Shown one piece after another: positions 8,415-16,001 of a stretch of 64,000 nucleotides of DNA (position 1 is the stretch's first letter; each line of letters begins with the position of its first letter). The stretch comes from Serratia proteamaculans (GTDB lineage Bacteria > Pseudomonadota > Gammaproteobacteria > Enterobacterales > Enterobacteriaceae): assembly GCF_008830365.1 (NCBI RefSeq), contig NZ_WBKI01000005.1, positions 62,001 to 126,000 on the forward strand. The letters are read 5' to 3'. Below the pieces are notes generated by a model. That model did not search any database, had not been told where the DNA came from, and saw only the letters and a program-made list of their open reading frames with translations. The translations under genes and the position numbers were made by a program.

Positions 8415-9848
8415 ATGTCAGCAGCAACGCATAACGTTCAAAAAGTCGCTGAGTATCGCCAGCGCATTCTTTCTCTGCTGTTAAACAACAAAGACCTGGT
8501 CGACGGCATTCTCGGTCGCCCAGGGGATGGAAATGCCCTCAGCAAAAGTGAACTGCTAAACCAGACTGCTGAAATAACCGGCCTGCTGGACGATATGCAC
8601 GCCGCTGACCTGGCAGACTTGCTGGAAGCTCTGCCGCAGGACGAGCGCCTGGCCGTATGGCGATTGATCGGCAACGCCAAACGCGGCCAGACGCTGGTGG
8701 AAGTGGCCGAACCGGTGTGGGACAGCCTGATCGAAGAGATGAGCGACAAAGACCTGCTCAAAGCGATCAAAACGCTGGACGTCGATGAACAGGCCTATCT
8801 GGCTCAATACCTGCCGCGTAACCTGATGGGTCGTCTGCTGACCTCGATGGATCCGGAGCAACGTGCGCAGGTGCGCGAGATGATCCACTACGGTAAAGAC
8901 ACCGTCGGTTGGATGATGGACTTTGAACTGGTCACGGTGCGCCCGGACGTCACCCTGGGGGCGGTGCATCGCTTCCTGCGCCTGCGCAAAACCATTCCGG
9001 CAGCCACCGATAAACTCTTTGTCACCGATCGTAAAAATACCCTGTTGGGCGAATTGCCGCTCACCGCCGTGCTGCTAAATGATCCGGAAACCCTGGTGCA
9101 GACGGTAATGGACAGCGATCCCACCCGTTTTTTGCCGGAAGATAAAGCCGAGGCAGCCGCCAGCGCGTTCGAACGTTATGACCTGATTAGCGCCCCGGTG
9201 GTCGATGCCAAAGGCAAGCTGATGGGTCGCCTGACCATTGAAGAGATCGTTGACGTGGTCAACGAAGAAAGCGACAGCAACCTGCGCCGCATGGGGGGCT
9301 TAAGCCCGGAAGAAGACGTGTTTGCCCCGGTCAGCAAAGCGGTGAAAACCCGTTGGGCCTGGCTGGCGATCAACCTGTGTACGGCGTTTATTGCCTCACG
9401 CGTTATCGGCCTGTTCGAACACACTATTTCGCAACTGGTGGCGCTGGCCGCGTTGATGCCAATCGTCGCAGGTATCGGGGGTAACACCGGCAACCAGACC
9501 ATCACCATGATCGTTCGTGCGCTGGCACTGCATCAGATTGAGGTCGGCAATATTTCCCGTCTGATGTTCAGAGAGCTGGGGGTCGCCATCATCAACGGCG
9601 TGGTCTGGGGCGGGATCATGGGGATAGTCACCTGGTTGCTGTATGGCGACTGGGCAATGGGCGGCGTGATGACGCTGGCGATGATCCTCAACCTGCTGGT
9701 GGCGGCGCTGATGGGGGTGGTGATCCCAATGACCATGCTAAAAATGGGGCGCGATCCGGCGGTCGGTTCCAGCGTATTGATCACTGCACTGACCGATACC
9801 GGCGGCTTCTTTATTTTCCTCGGCCTGGCCACCATTTTCCTGCTCTGA
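8415..9848 (+). CDS. mgtE: Magnesium transporter MgtE
   Basis: A 477-residue inner-membrane Mg2+ channel or transporter. The start MSAATHNVQKVAEYRQ is chosen because AAGGA lies just upstream; a longer frame to 8289 lacks a ribosome site. Domain order is as in the family: N-terminal helical superhelix (about residues 35-135) and two CBS domains (about 140-260), which sense magnesium in known MgtE proteins. Five membrane helices (about 290-477) follow, with the pore motif region PIVAGIGGNTGNQT and the conserved GRDPAVGSS near the C-terminus. A terminator follows the stop, so it appears monocistronic. Confidence 0.95.
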   Translation: MSAATHNVQKVAEYRQRILSLLLNNKDLVDGILGRPGDGNALSKSELLNQTAEITGLLDDMHAADLADLLEALPQDERLAVWRLIGNAKRGQTLVEVAEPVWDSLIEEMSDKDLLKAIKTLDVDEQAYLAQYLPRNLMGRLLTSMDPEQRAQVREMIHYGKDTVGWMMDFELVTVRPDVTLGAVHRFLRLRKTIPAATDKLFVTDRKNTLLGELPLTAVLLNDPETLVQTVMDSDPTRFLPEDKAEAAASAFERYDLISAPVVDAKGKLMGRLTIEEIVDVVNEESDSNLRRMGGLSPEEDVFAPVSKAVKTRWAWLAINLCTAFIASRVIGLFEHTISQLVALAALMPIVAGIGGNTGNQTITMIVRALALHQIEVGNISRLMFRELGVAIINGVVWGGIMGIVTWLLYGDWAMGGVMTLAMILNLLVAALMGVVIPMTMLKMGRDPAVGSSVLITALTDTGGFFIFLGLATIFLL

Positions 9849-9857
9849 ATCCTGATG

Positions 9858-9879
9858 GCCGGCGGCAACGTCGGCTTTT
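9858..9879 (+). terminator. Rho-independent terminator of mgtE
   Basis: GCCGGCG (9858-9864) pairs with CGTCGGC (9869-9875, one G-T pair) around a GCAA loop, followed directly by TTTT. It starts ten bases after the mgtE stop. Confidence 0.8.
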
Positions 9880-10010
9880 GCCACCGCTCACTAAAACCGC
9901 CTGATTCAGTAGGCTTTCTTGCCGCGCTGTACTACCCTTTGGCAATGAACTTTCCACCTTATCCGCGTCATGACGTCGTTCAGTGACAGATGCCAGCGTT
10001 AAGGTTGTTT

Positions 10011-10163
10011 ATGGATATCAGCGCACCGAATCATCTCACCACGCGCAAAGGCGCACTGCTGATGCATACCCTGCTGGCACAGGCCGACATCGCCTGCTAC
10101 ACCGCCAAGCATCAGGGTCGCGGGAAGATCTATCTGTACGAAGCACGACAAAAAAGATACTGA
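10011..10163 (+). CDS. 50-residue GGDEF-domain C-terminal fragment
   Basis: ATG 10011 with AAGG eight bases upstream opens a 50-codon frame ending TGA 10161-10163. Residues 22-46 (LLAQADIACYTAKHQGRGKI, then YLYEAR) look like the end of a GGDEF diguanylate cyclase domain, where the pattern ADxALYxAKxxGRNRV precedes the C-terminus. The active-site loop and fold core are absent, so it cannot be a cyclase. It may be the stub of a deleted GGDEF gene that kept or gained a start codon, or a translated microprotein. The likeness is by eye and short, but the motif is quite distinctive. Confidence 0.55.
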   Translation: MDISAPNHLTTRKGALLMHTLLAQADIACYTAKHQGRGKIYLYEARQKRY

Positions 10164-10474
10164 CTCCAGGCGCACCACATCACAAAAGTTAGCCACAGGG
10201 ACCTGAAACAAGCGCTGACCACACGACTCCGCGGCGGTGACCGTGGCGTTCGCTCCCCCCATTCCCCTTCATTCTGCCCCACTCTCCCGTTTTTCGGGCT
10301 GTGGCGTCATTGGGTCACAGCCCCCGATCACGTTTTTTTTGCTTAGCCAACCTGAGGTTAGTGGTATAGCTAACGTGTCAAAGTTAATCGTTTGAACAAT
10401 ACCTCGATACGGAAATCAGCACGCGCGTTAATTTCCACCCCATCTTTAAAAGTGATTGCTCAGGGATAATGGCT
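10164..10474. other. Intergenic region with hairpin and palindromes
   Basis: Between the GGDEF fragment and the YfeC-like gene lie a hairpin followed by a T8 run (10296-10340) and an inverted repeat GTTAG-N8-CTAAC at 10357-10374. The palindromes lie about 100 bases before the DNA-binding protein's start and could be its own operator. No coding frame was supported. Confidence 0.45.
10296..10340 (+). terminator. Hairpin with downstream T8 run
   Basis: GGGCTGTG (10296-10303) pairs perfectly with CACAGCCC (10316-10323). A run of eight T follows at 10333-10340, nine bases beyond the stem. The gap between stem and T-run is longer than in a textbook terminator. It could end a transcript from the small frame at 10011 or an unrecognised small RNA. 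Confidence 0.4.
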
Positions 10475-10825
10475 ATGAAAAACGAGTGGTTTGCCGCCAG
10501 AGAGCTAACCGGCATTGCAGGACTGCCCTCCTCGCCACAGGGCATCAATTTGATGGCCCGCCGCGAAGGTTGGATCAGCCGCCGCCGAAAAGGCGTACAG
10601 GGCAAAGCGGTGGAATACCACATTAACAGCCTGCCGATCGGCGCACGCAGCCTGTTGATACTGCAAGAAGATCCCGCAGAATATCAGGTTGAACGTAAGG
10701 ATCCGCTGGCGGTATGGGTTGAGTATTACTATCACCTTAGCGAAAGCGAACGTGAGAAAGTCCTGACGTTCCTGATGCGTGAAGGGATCGACAGCCTGCT
10801 GGCGCGCATTGCCGCCGAAGAGTAG
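10475..10825 (+). CDS. YfeC/YfeD-like DNA-binding protein (Mu-type winged helix)
   Basis: The 116-residue protein starts MKNEWFAARELTGIAGLP at ATG 10475, eight bases from AGGGA; the in-frame ATG at 10469 lies only two bases from that site. The N-terminal 60 residues follow the Mu-repressor/transposase winged-helix pattern (ELTGIAGLPSSPQGINLMAR, REGWISRRRKGVQGKAVEYH). The C-terminal helices (SESEREKVLTFLMREGIDSLLARI) resemble E. coli YfeC. Role: probable transcription regulator, targets unknown. It is convergent with alkA, with five bases between their stops. Confidence 0.7.
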   Translation: MKNEWFAARELTGIAGLPSSPQGINLMARREGWISRRRKGVQGKAVEYHINSLPIGARSLLILQEDPAEYQVERKDPLAVWVEYYYHLSESEREKVLTFLMREGIDSLLARIAAEE

Positions 10826-10830
10826 CGCGG

Positions 10831-12297
10831 CTAGCCGTCAGTGTCCGTTGACGGTACCCAGCCCTCGTTATGCCACAGATGCAGCGTGGCGTAAGAGCGC
10901 CATGGCCGCCAGCGTTCGGCATAGTTTTCAATCTGGCGTGGCGTCATCTCTGGAAAGCGCTGTTTGATCAGATAATCTCCCGCCAAAAAGACGTCCGGCC
11001 ATGACCAGGCACGCATAGCGATATAACTGGCCGTCCAACTGCCAATTCCCGGCAACGCGGTCAGTGCCTTGATCCCCTGCTCAATATCCAGCACGTTATC
11101 CAACTGCAACCGCCCTTCAGTGACCGCCCGTGCAATGGCGATCAGCGCCGCTGCGCGTTTTAGTTGCACCCCCAGCGGACGCAGTTCCTCAGGTTGCAGT
11201 TGTGCCACCTGCTCAGCATTGGGGAACACATGGGTAATGCCGGCGTAGGGCTGTTCCAACGGCGTACCCCAGCGTTCCGCCATGCGCCCGGCAAAGGTCG
11301 CCGCCATCTTGACGCTGACCAACTGCCCGAGCACCGCCCGTGTCGCCTGTTCAAAACTGTTGACGCAACCGGGCAGCCGCAGGCCCGGCGCATCGGCGGC
11401 CAGTGCTCCCAGGGCCTGGGTGATCAGATCCGGTGCGGCATCCAGATCGAACAGTTGGCGGATACGGCGTAACACCTCCGTGGTTACCCGGCTGAGCGCC
11501 GGAGCGATCTCTACCCGCACCCGATTGCGGGCCTCCTCCGGCTGTACGCTGACCCAGCCGTGATAGTCAATACCGCACTGAGTAATGGCGATCGCCCGCA
11601 AATATTGTTGCCCCTCAATCCTTTCCACACCGCTCACCGCACGGGTTTGCAAAAAGCTCAGCATGCGCGGCCAGTCATAGGGTGGCCGGTAGCCCAAATG
11701 AAACACCAGCCCGCTGGCGACGGTACGCTCATTACGGCCGCTGCTGCTACGCAGCGCCGAGGGGATCAGCCGGTAGCGCGCCTTGAACAATTCGTTAAAG
11801 CGTCGCAGGCTGCCAAAACCGGCGGCAAACGCCACTTCACTCAGCGGCATATCGGTATCCGCCAACAGCCGTTTGGCCTGTAACAGCCGGTGCGACTGAG
11901 CATAATCAATCGGCGAGGCACCAAACTGATCGGCAAAAATGCGCCGCAGGTGGCGATCGGAAATTCCCAACCGCGCGGCCAGTTGCTCGCAGCTGTGCTC
12001 CGACAGATAGCCTTGTTCAATCAACTGTACCGCCACCTGGGCGTAGCGATTGCCGAGGTCGATCAACGCCAGACCCGGTGCCAACTCCGGCCGGCACTTC
12101 AGACAGGGGCGAAAGCCCGCCAGCTCCGCCGCCGCCGCGCTCGGGTAAAAAGTACAGTTCTCGATCTTCGGCGTGCGGGCACTGCACACCGGGCGGCAAT
12201 AAATACCGGTCGAAGAAACACCGACGAAGAAGCGGCCATCGAATTTGCGATCGCGCGCACTCAGTGCCTGATACAACGCCTGCTGTTGGTTTTTCAT
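10831..12297 (-). CDS. alkA: Ada-AlkA fusion: 3-methyladenine DNA glycosylase with Ada sensor domain
   Basis: The 488-residue protein combines an Ada-type N-terminus with AlkA. Residues 1-80 carry the four zinc cysteines (GIYCRPVC: C34, C38; RPCLKC: C65, C68), where Ada takes methyl groups from phosphotriesters. An AraC-type helix-turn-helix follows (about 85-185), then the AlkA N-domain (190-290). The HhH-GPD glycosylase ends the chain (LPGIGSWTASYIAMRAW near 415; catalytic aspartate in VFLAGDYLIKQ, D441). The O6-methylguanine transferase domain of full Ada is missing. It probably both senses alkylation, activating transcription, and excises alkylated bases. Start MKNQQQ is chosen by domain boundary; ATG 12327 is an alternative. 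It diverges from yegD, as alkA does in E. coli. Confidence 0.9.
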   Translation of the reverse strand: MKNQQQALYQALSARDRKFDGRFFVGVSSTGIYCRPVCSARTPKIENCTFYPSAAAAELAGFRPCLKCRPELAPGLALIDLGNRYAQVAVQLIEQGYLSEHSCEQLAARLGISDRHLRRIFADQFGASPIDYAQSHRLLQAKRLLADTDMPLSEVAFAAGFGSLRRFNELFKARYRLIPSALRSSSGRNERTVASGLVFHLGYRPPYDWPRMLSFLQTRAVSGVERIEGQQYLRAIAITQCGIDYHGWVSVQPEEARNRVRVEIAPALSRVTTEVLRRIRQLFDLDAAPDLITQALGALAADAPGLRLPGCVNSFEQATRAVLGQLVSVKMAATFAGRMAERWGTPLEQPYAGITHVFPNAEQVAQLQPEELRPLGVQLKRAAALIAIARAVTEGRLQLDNVLDIEQGIKALTALPGIGSWTASYIAMRAWSWPDVFLAGDYLIKQRFPEMTPRQIENYAERWRPWRSYATLHLWHNEGWVPSTDTDG

Positions 12298-12493
12298 GGC
12301 CACGCTCGGGGTCAATTTTTTGTTCATTATGCGACTCGGCTGATGCGCTGACGTGCGGGATTCGGACATTAAGTTAAGCATGCACTCCCGTTCGCCGCTA
12401 AAATTTTCGTCAGTTAAGCGCTCACACATTGCCCGGGGGGCAAGTCTCGGGTAAAGTCGCCCCCCTTCATCGGCATGGGGATTGAGAAAAGAC

Positions 12494-13846
12494 ATGTTTA
12501 TTGGATTCGATTACGGAACGGCCAACTGTTCCGTCGCAGTGATGCGTGATAACGGCCCCGAGCTGCTGACGTTGGAAAACAACGAACCCTATTTACCGTC
12601 GATGCTGTGTGCGCCGACGCGGGAAGCCGTGAGCGAGTGCTTGCACCGTCACTGGCAGGTGCCGACCGGCAGCGAAGAGAACCAGCAACTGCTGCGCCGG
12701 GCGATAAACTACAATCGCGAGGAAGACATTCCGGTCGCGAATAACAGCGTGCTGTTTGGCCTGCAGGCATTGGCGCACTACGTTGAAGATCCGGAAGAAG
12801 TGTATTTTGTTCGCTCACCGAAATCCTTCCTTGGTGCCAACGGTCTGAAGCCGCAGCAGATCGCACTGTTTGAAGATCTGGTGTGCGCCATGATGTTCCA
12901 CATCAAGCGCCAGGCGGAAAACGTTCTGCAGGACAGCATCAGCCAGGCGGTCATCGGTCGCCCGATCAACTTCCAGGGCATGGGTGGTGAAGAGGCCAAC
13001 CAGCAGGCGCAGGGCATTTTGCAGCGTGCAGCCGAACGTGCCGGGTTCAGAGACATTGAATTCCAGTTTGAGCCGGTCGCGGCAGGGCTGGACTTTGAAG
13101 CGACGCTGAGCGAAGAGAAAACCGTGCTGGTGGTAGACATCGGCGGCGGGACTACCGACTGTTCAGTCTTGCTGATGGGGCCGCAATGGCGTGACCGCGC
13201 CGATCGCCAGCAAAGCCTGCTGGGACACAGCGGTTGCCGCGTTGGCGGTAACGATCTGGATATCATGCTGGCATTCAAACAGCTGATGCCGCTGTTCGGC
13301 ATGGGCGGCGAAACCGGAAAGGGCATCGCCCTGCCCGCGCTGCCTTATTGGAACGCAGTCGCCACCAACGACGTGCCGGCGCAGAACGACTTTTACAGCG
13401 TCGCCAACGGCCGCATGCTGCAAGATTTGATCCGAGATGCCGCCGAGCCGGAAAAGGTCAAACGCCTGCTGAAAGTCCACCAGCAACGTCTGAGCTACCG
13501 TTTGGTGCGCGCGGCAGAGGAGAGTAAAATCGCCCTGTCTGCGCAGCAAAACATCAGCGCACCGCTGGCTTTCGTCCAGGCTGATCTGGCGGAAACCATC
13601 AGCCAGGATCAGCTTGCCGAGGCTATTTCGCAGCCGCTGTTGCGCATTCAGGAACAGGTCAGCGCCGCGTTGGCCAGCAGCCAGACCGCACCACAGGTGA
13701 TTTATCTCACCGGCGGCAGTGCACGTTCACCGCTGCTACGCGCCGCACTGCAACAGCAGTTGCCGGGCATTCCTATCGTCGGTGGCAACGACTTCGGCTC
13801 GGTCACCGCCGGGCTGGCTCGCTGGGCGCAAACGCTGTTCCGTTAA
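12494..13846 (+). CDS. yegD: Hsp70-family chaperone-like protein YegD
   Basis: The 450-residue protein starts MFIGFDYGTANCSVAVMRD and aligns along its whole length with E. coli YegD as recalled. It has the actin/Hsp70 ATPase motifs: phosphate 1 loop GFDYGTANCSVAV, phosphate 2 loop VLVVDIGGGTTDCS, and adenosine motif YLTGGSARSPLLRAAL near the C-terminus. The substrate-binding domain of DnaK is absent, so it is a nucleotide-binding-domain protein only. Cellular role is unknown. The upstream ATG at 12482 is less likely because homologues begin at MFIGFD. It shares a 196-base intergenic region with the divergent alkA. Confidence 0.93.
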   Translation: MFIGFDYGTANCSVAVMRDNGPELLTLENNEPYLPSMLCAPTREAVSECLHRHWQVPTGSEENQQLLRRAINYNREEDIPVANNSVLFGLQALAHYVEDPEEVYFVRSPKSFLGANGLKPQQIALFEDLVCAMMFHIKRQAENVLQDSISQAVIGRPINFQGMGGEEANQQAQGILQRAAERAGFRDIEFQFEPVAAGLDFEATLSEEKTVLVVDIGGGTTDCSVLLMGPQWRDRADRQQSLLGHSGCRVGGNDLDIMLAFKQLMPLFGMGGETGKGIALPALPYWNAVATNDVPAQNDFYSVANGRMLQDLIRDAAEPEKVKRLLKVHQQRLSYRLVRAAEESKIALSAQQNISAPLAFVQADLAETISQDQLAEAISQPLLRIQEQVSAALASSQTAPQVIYLTGGSARSPLLRAALQQQLPGIPIVGGNDFGSVTAGLARWAQTLFR

Positions 13847-13887
13847 TGGCCTCAGGGTGCTGATAAACCCGCAAAACGACTAAAACG

Positions 13888-13960
13888 GTAGGGGTCGAAC
13901 ATGTTCGACCCAATTTACCCCATTGATTATACTATCGGGCGCAGCATGCAGCGCCCCTAC
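13888..13960. repeat. REP-like palindromic element with two hairpins
   Basis: The element is bounded by GTAGGGG (13888) and CCCCTAC (13960), an inverted repeat. Inside are a perfect 20-base palindrome (13892-13911, GGGTCGAACATGTTCGACCC) and a second hairpin GGGCGC/GCGCCC (13937-13942 and 13951-13956). Two outward hairpins joined by a 25-base AT-rich spacer is the layout of enterobacterial BIME/REP elements. It lies between yegD and an acetyltransferase and may protect the yegD mRNA end. Confidence 0.75.
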
Positions 13961-13999
13961 AATGAAACCACGGGGCACTTGGTTATTGGAGGAAAGTCG

Positions 14000-14566
14000 A
14001 TGAGTGAAATACTCCCCTTCGAAAGTGACCGATTGCTGTTACGTGCCTGGCGCGACGAAGACCTGCCGGCGTTTGCCGCCCTCAACGCCGATCCCCAGGT
14101 GATGCGTTATTTCCCCGCCCCGCTGACAGCCGAACAAAGCTACGCGCAGGCTGACAAGATCCGTCAGTTCATGCAGCAAAACGGTTGGGGTTTATGGGCG
14201 GTGGAAGAAAAAGACGGTGCGCCTTTTATCGGTTTTGTCGGGTTGGCGATCCCGGCGGACGATCTGCCCTGCTCACCCTGCGTAGAAATCGGCTGGCGGT
14301 TAGCGGCAGCGCACTGGGGTAAAGGCTATGCTTCTGAGGCCGCCGGTGCCGCACTGCGCTACGCTTTCGAACGCCTGGATTTGGCTGACGTGGTGTCTTT
14401 TACCGCCGAAAGCAATAAACCATCAAGCCGGGTAATGGAACGCATTGGCATGATGTCTCATGGCGAAAGTTTCCTGCATCCCCGATTGCCGCAAGGCCAT
14501 CCGTTGCAAAAACACGTCCTGTATCGGCTGACACAACAAAACTGGCGGGAAAAACGCCACGGCTAA
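14000..14566 (+). CDS. GNAT acetyltransferase, RimJ/RimL type
   Basis: The 188-residue protein begins MSEILPFESDRLLLRAW with GGAGG upstream; a frame to 13901 begins inside the repeat element and is not credible. The pattern of acetyltransferase_3 is clear: TxRLxLR-type start, an acetyl-CoA pyrophosphate loop (AAAHWGKGYASEAAGAALRY) and the late RVMERIGM motif. Substrate is unknown: an N-terminal amine of a protein, an amino acid or an antibiotic are all possible. It stands alone between the repeat element and a convergent aldo/keto reductase. Confidence 0.85.
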   Translation: MSEILPFESDRLLLRAWRDEDLPAFAALNADPQVMRYFPAPLTAEQSYAQADKIRQFMQQNGWGLWAVEEKDGAPFIGFVGLAIPADDLPCSPCVEIGWRLAAAHWGKGYASEAAGAALRYAFERLDLADVVSFTAESNKPSSRVMERIGMMSHGESFLHPRLPQGHPLQKHVLYRLTQQNWREKRHG

Positions 14567-14590
14567 TCCCGCCGGTGATTGTTGGAAATA

Positions 14591-15544
14591 TTACCAGGCG
14601 CTGGCCTGGTTCAATGCGCTGATATCTTCAGCCTCCAACCGCAGTCGGGTGGCGCTAATCAGCTCATCCAACTGTTTCAGCGAAGTGGCGCTGACAATCG
14701 GTGCGGTGATGCTCGGTCTTGCCATCAACCAGGCCAGCGAAACCTGCGCCGGTGAGGTGTGATGTTTCGCCGCAACGCTATCCAACGCCGCCAGGATTTT
14801 AAAACCACGCGGATTGAGATACTGCTCAATCACTCTGTCACCGCGCTGGCTCTTGCCAATATCTTGCTCGCTGCGGTATTTACCGGTCAGGAAACCGCTG
14901 GCCAACGAGAAGAAGTTAATCACCCCCAGACCATGGCGCTGCGCCACCGTTTCCAAGCCTTGCTCGTAACCTTCGCGTGCATACAGGTTATATTCAGGTT
15001 GCAGGGTTTCGTAACGCGCCAGCCCTTCCTGCTCACTGACGTTCAGCGCTTCTTCCAGACGATCGGCCTGATAGTTGGAGGCACCGATCACCCGTACCTT
15101 ACCGGCCTTGATTAACGCATCGAACGCCGCCAGGGTTTCCGCCAGCGGCGTATCCCGATCATCATCATGTGACTGATAAAGATCGATATAGTCGGTCTGA
15201 AGACGGCGCAGTGAATCCTCGACCGCCTGCTGGATATAGCGCGGCGACAACCCCTGTTTCCCTTCCCCCATCGGCTTGCCCACCTTGGTGGCAATGATCA
15301 CCTGGTCGCGCTTACCGGTTTTTTTCAGCCATTGTCCAATGGTGGTCTCCGACTCTCCGCCCTGATTGCCCGGCGCCCAACTGGAATACACGTCGGCGGT
15401 ATCGATGAAATTGAGCTGGTTCTCCACCAGCGCATCCAGCAGGCTGAAGGAAGTTTCGCGATCCGCCGTCCAGCCGAACACGTTACCGCCGAAGGTTAAT
15501 GCCGGCACTTTGAGGCCCGAATGGCCCAGTTCTCTGTTGCTCAT
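14591..15544 (-). CDS. Aldo/keto reductase
   Basis: A 317-residue NADPH-dependent oxidoreductase with a TIM barrel. The start MSNRELGHSGLKVPALTFGG is chosen for GGAG eight bases upstream; a TTG 12 bases earlier is less likely. The family tetrad is visible: aspartate and tyrosine in FIDTADVYSSW (about 50-60), lysine in IIATKVGKPMG (about 88), and histidine in YQSHDDDRDT. The signature GKVRVIGASNYQADRLEEAL follows. It resembles the YajO/MocA-type reductases. The physiological substrate is unknown. Confidence 0.88.
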   Translation of the reverse strand: MSNRELGHSGLKVPALTFGGNVFGWTADRETSFSLLDALVENQLNFIDTADVYSSWAPGNQGGESETTIGQWLKKTGKRDQVIIATKVGKPMGEGKQGLSPRYIQQAVEDSLRRLQTDYIDLYQSHDDDRDTPLAETLAAFDALIKAGKVRVIGASNYQADRLEEALNVSEQEGLARYETLQPEYNLYAREGYEQGLETVAQRHGLGVINFFSLASGFLTGKYRSEQDIGKSQRGDRVIEQYLNPRGFKILAALDSVAAKHHTSPAQVSLAWLMARPSITAPIVSATSLKQLDELISATRLRLEAEDISALNQASAW

Positions 15545-15661
15545 TGTATGCTCCAAGGGGATTAATGATTCGCAGGGTAATTATTAGCGCCAAACCGAGA
15601 AATAGGCCAAAACGTATTGGCTATAAGCCGAACCCATTCACTTATAAACATAGTCAATTTG

Positions 15662-15860
15662 TATCCTATAGCTTTCAAATTGCAGCCAGGCGGCAAAGGC
15701 AGGACAAATCGGTCGGGAACCGATTTGAACAGCACTTGTGCTAGCCCGAAGGGTGAGCCTCAGGGATGAAGCTCATTAGTCCCCATGAGATTACTGAGGT
15801 AAGTGATTGGGGTGAATGTGCACAGCCAACGACGCTGCGGTTTGAAAGATGAAGGATATA
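15662..15860. repeat. Dispersed inverted-repeat element, copy A (long form)
   Basis: The ends are related inverted repeats: TATCCTATAGCTTTCAAATT at 15662 and, read from the other strand, TATATCCTTCATCTTTCAAA from 15860. The right segment, from AAGTGATTGGGGTGAA through GCAGCCAA and ACGCTGC, is nearly repeated at 28,536-28,600. This copy carries extra internal DNA, including a perfect 8-bp hairpin (AAATCGGT/ACCGATTT, 15706-15726) and AGCACTTGTGCT (15731-15742). No open frame or transposase is present, so it is a MITE-like palindromic repeat, apparently of a type frequent in Serratia and Yersinia. It fills most of the 457-base gap before mdtA. Confidence 0.75.
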
Positions 15861-15875
15861 TTCGGACGATGCTGA

Positions 15876-15893
15876 CGATTCCTCCATATTTCC
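15876..15893 (+). promoter_or_regulatory. Candidate BaeR box upstream of mdtA
   Basis: The 18 bases CGATTCCTCCATATTTCC resemble the E. coli mdtA BaeR site TTTTTCTCCATAATTGGC, with the core TCCAT shared. It lies 109 bases upstream of mdtA, just outside the repeat element. The regulator pair BaeSR is encoded in the same operon, so autoregulation is expected. The match is imperfect. Confidence 0.45.
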
Positions 15894-16001
15894 TTCATCT
15901 TTATGCCGTCTTTGCTGGCTAAACTAGTATCCTGTAAGGAGTGTAACTTTTGAGGCAATGAGTGCCCGCACGCCTGCCCTTTTGGAGATATTTTCGCCGC
16001 C

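Noticed and set aside
12298-12495. 66-codon N-terminal extension of alkA
   Set aside because: It would overlap the yegD start and contain that gene's promoter region; Ada-type domains begin close to MKNQQQ.
15931-16001. A clear -10/-35 pair for mdtA
   Set aside because: AT-rich words occur (TAGTAT), but no -35 at acceptable spacing, so no promoter is claimed.
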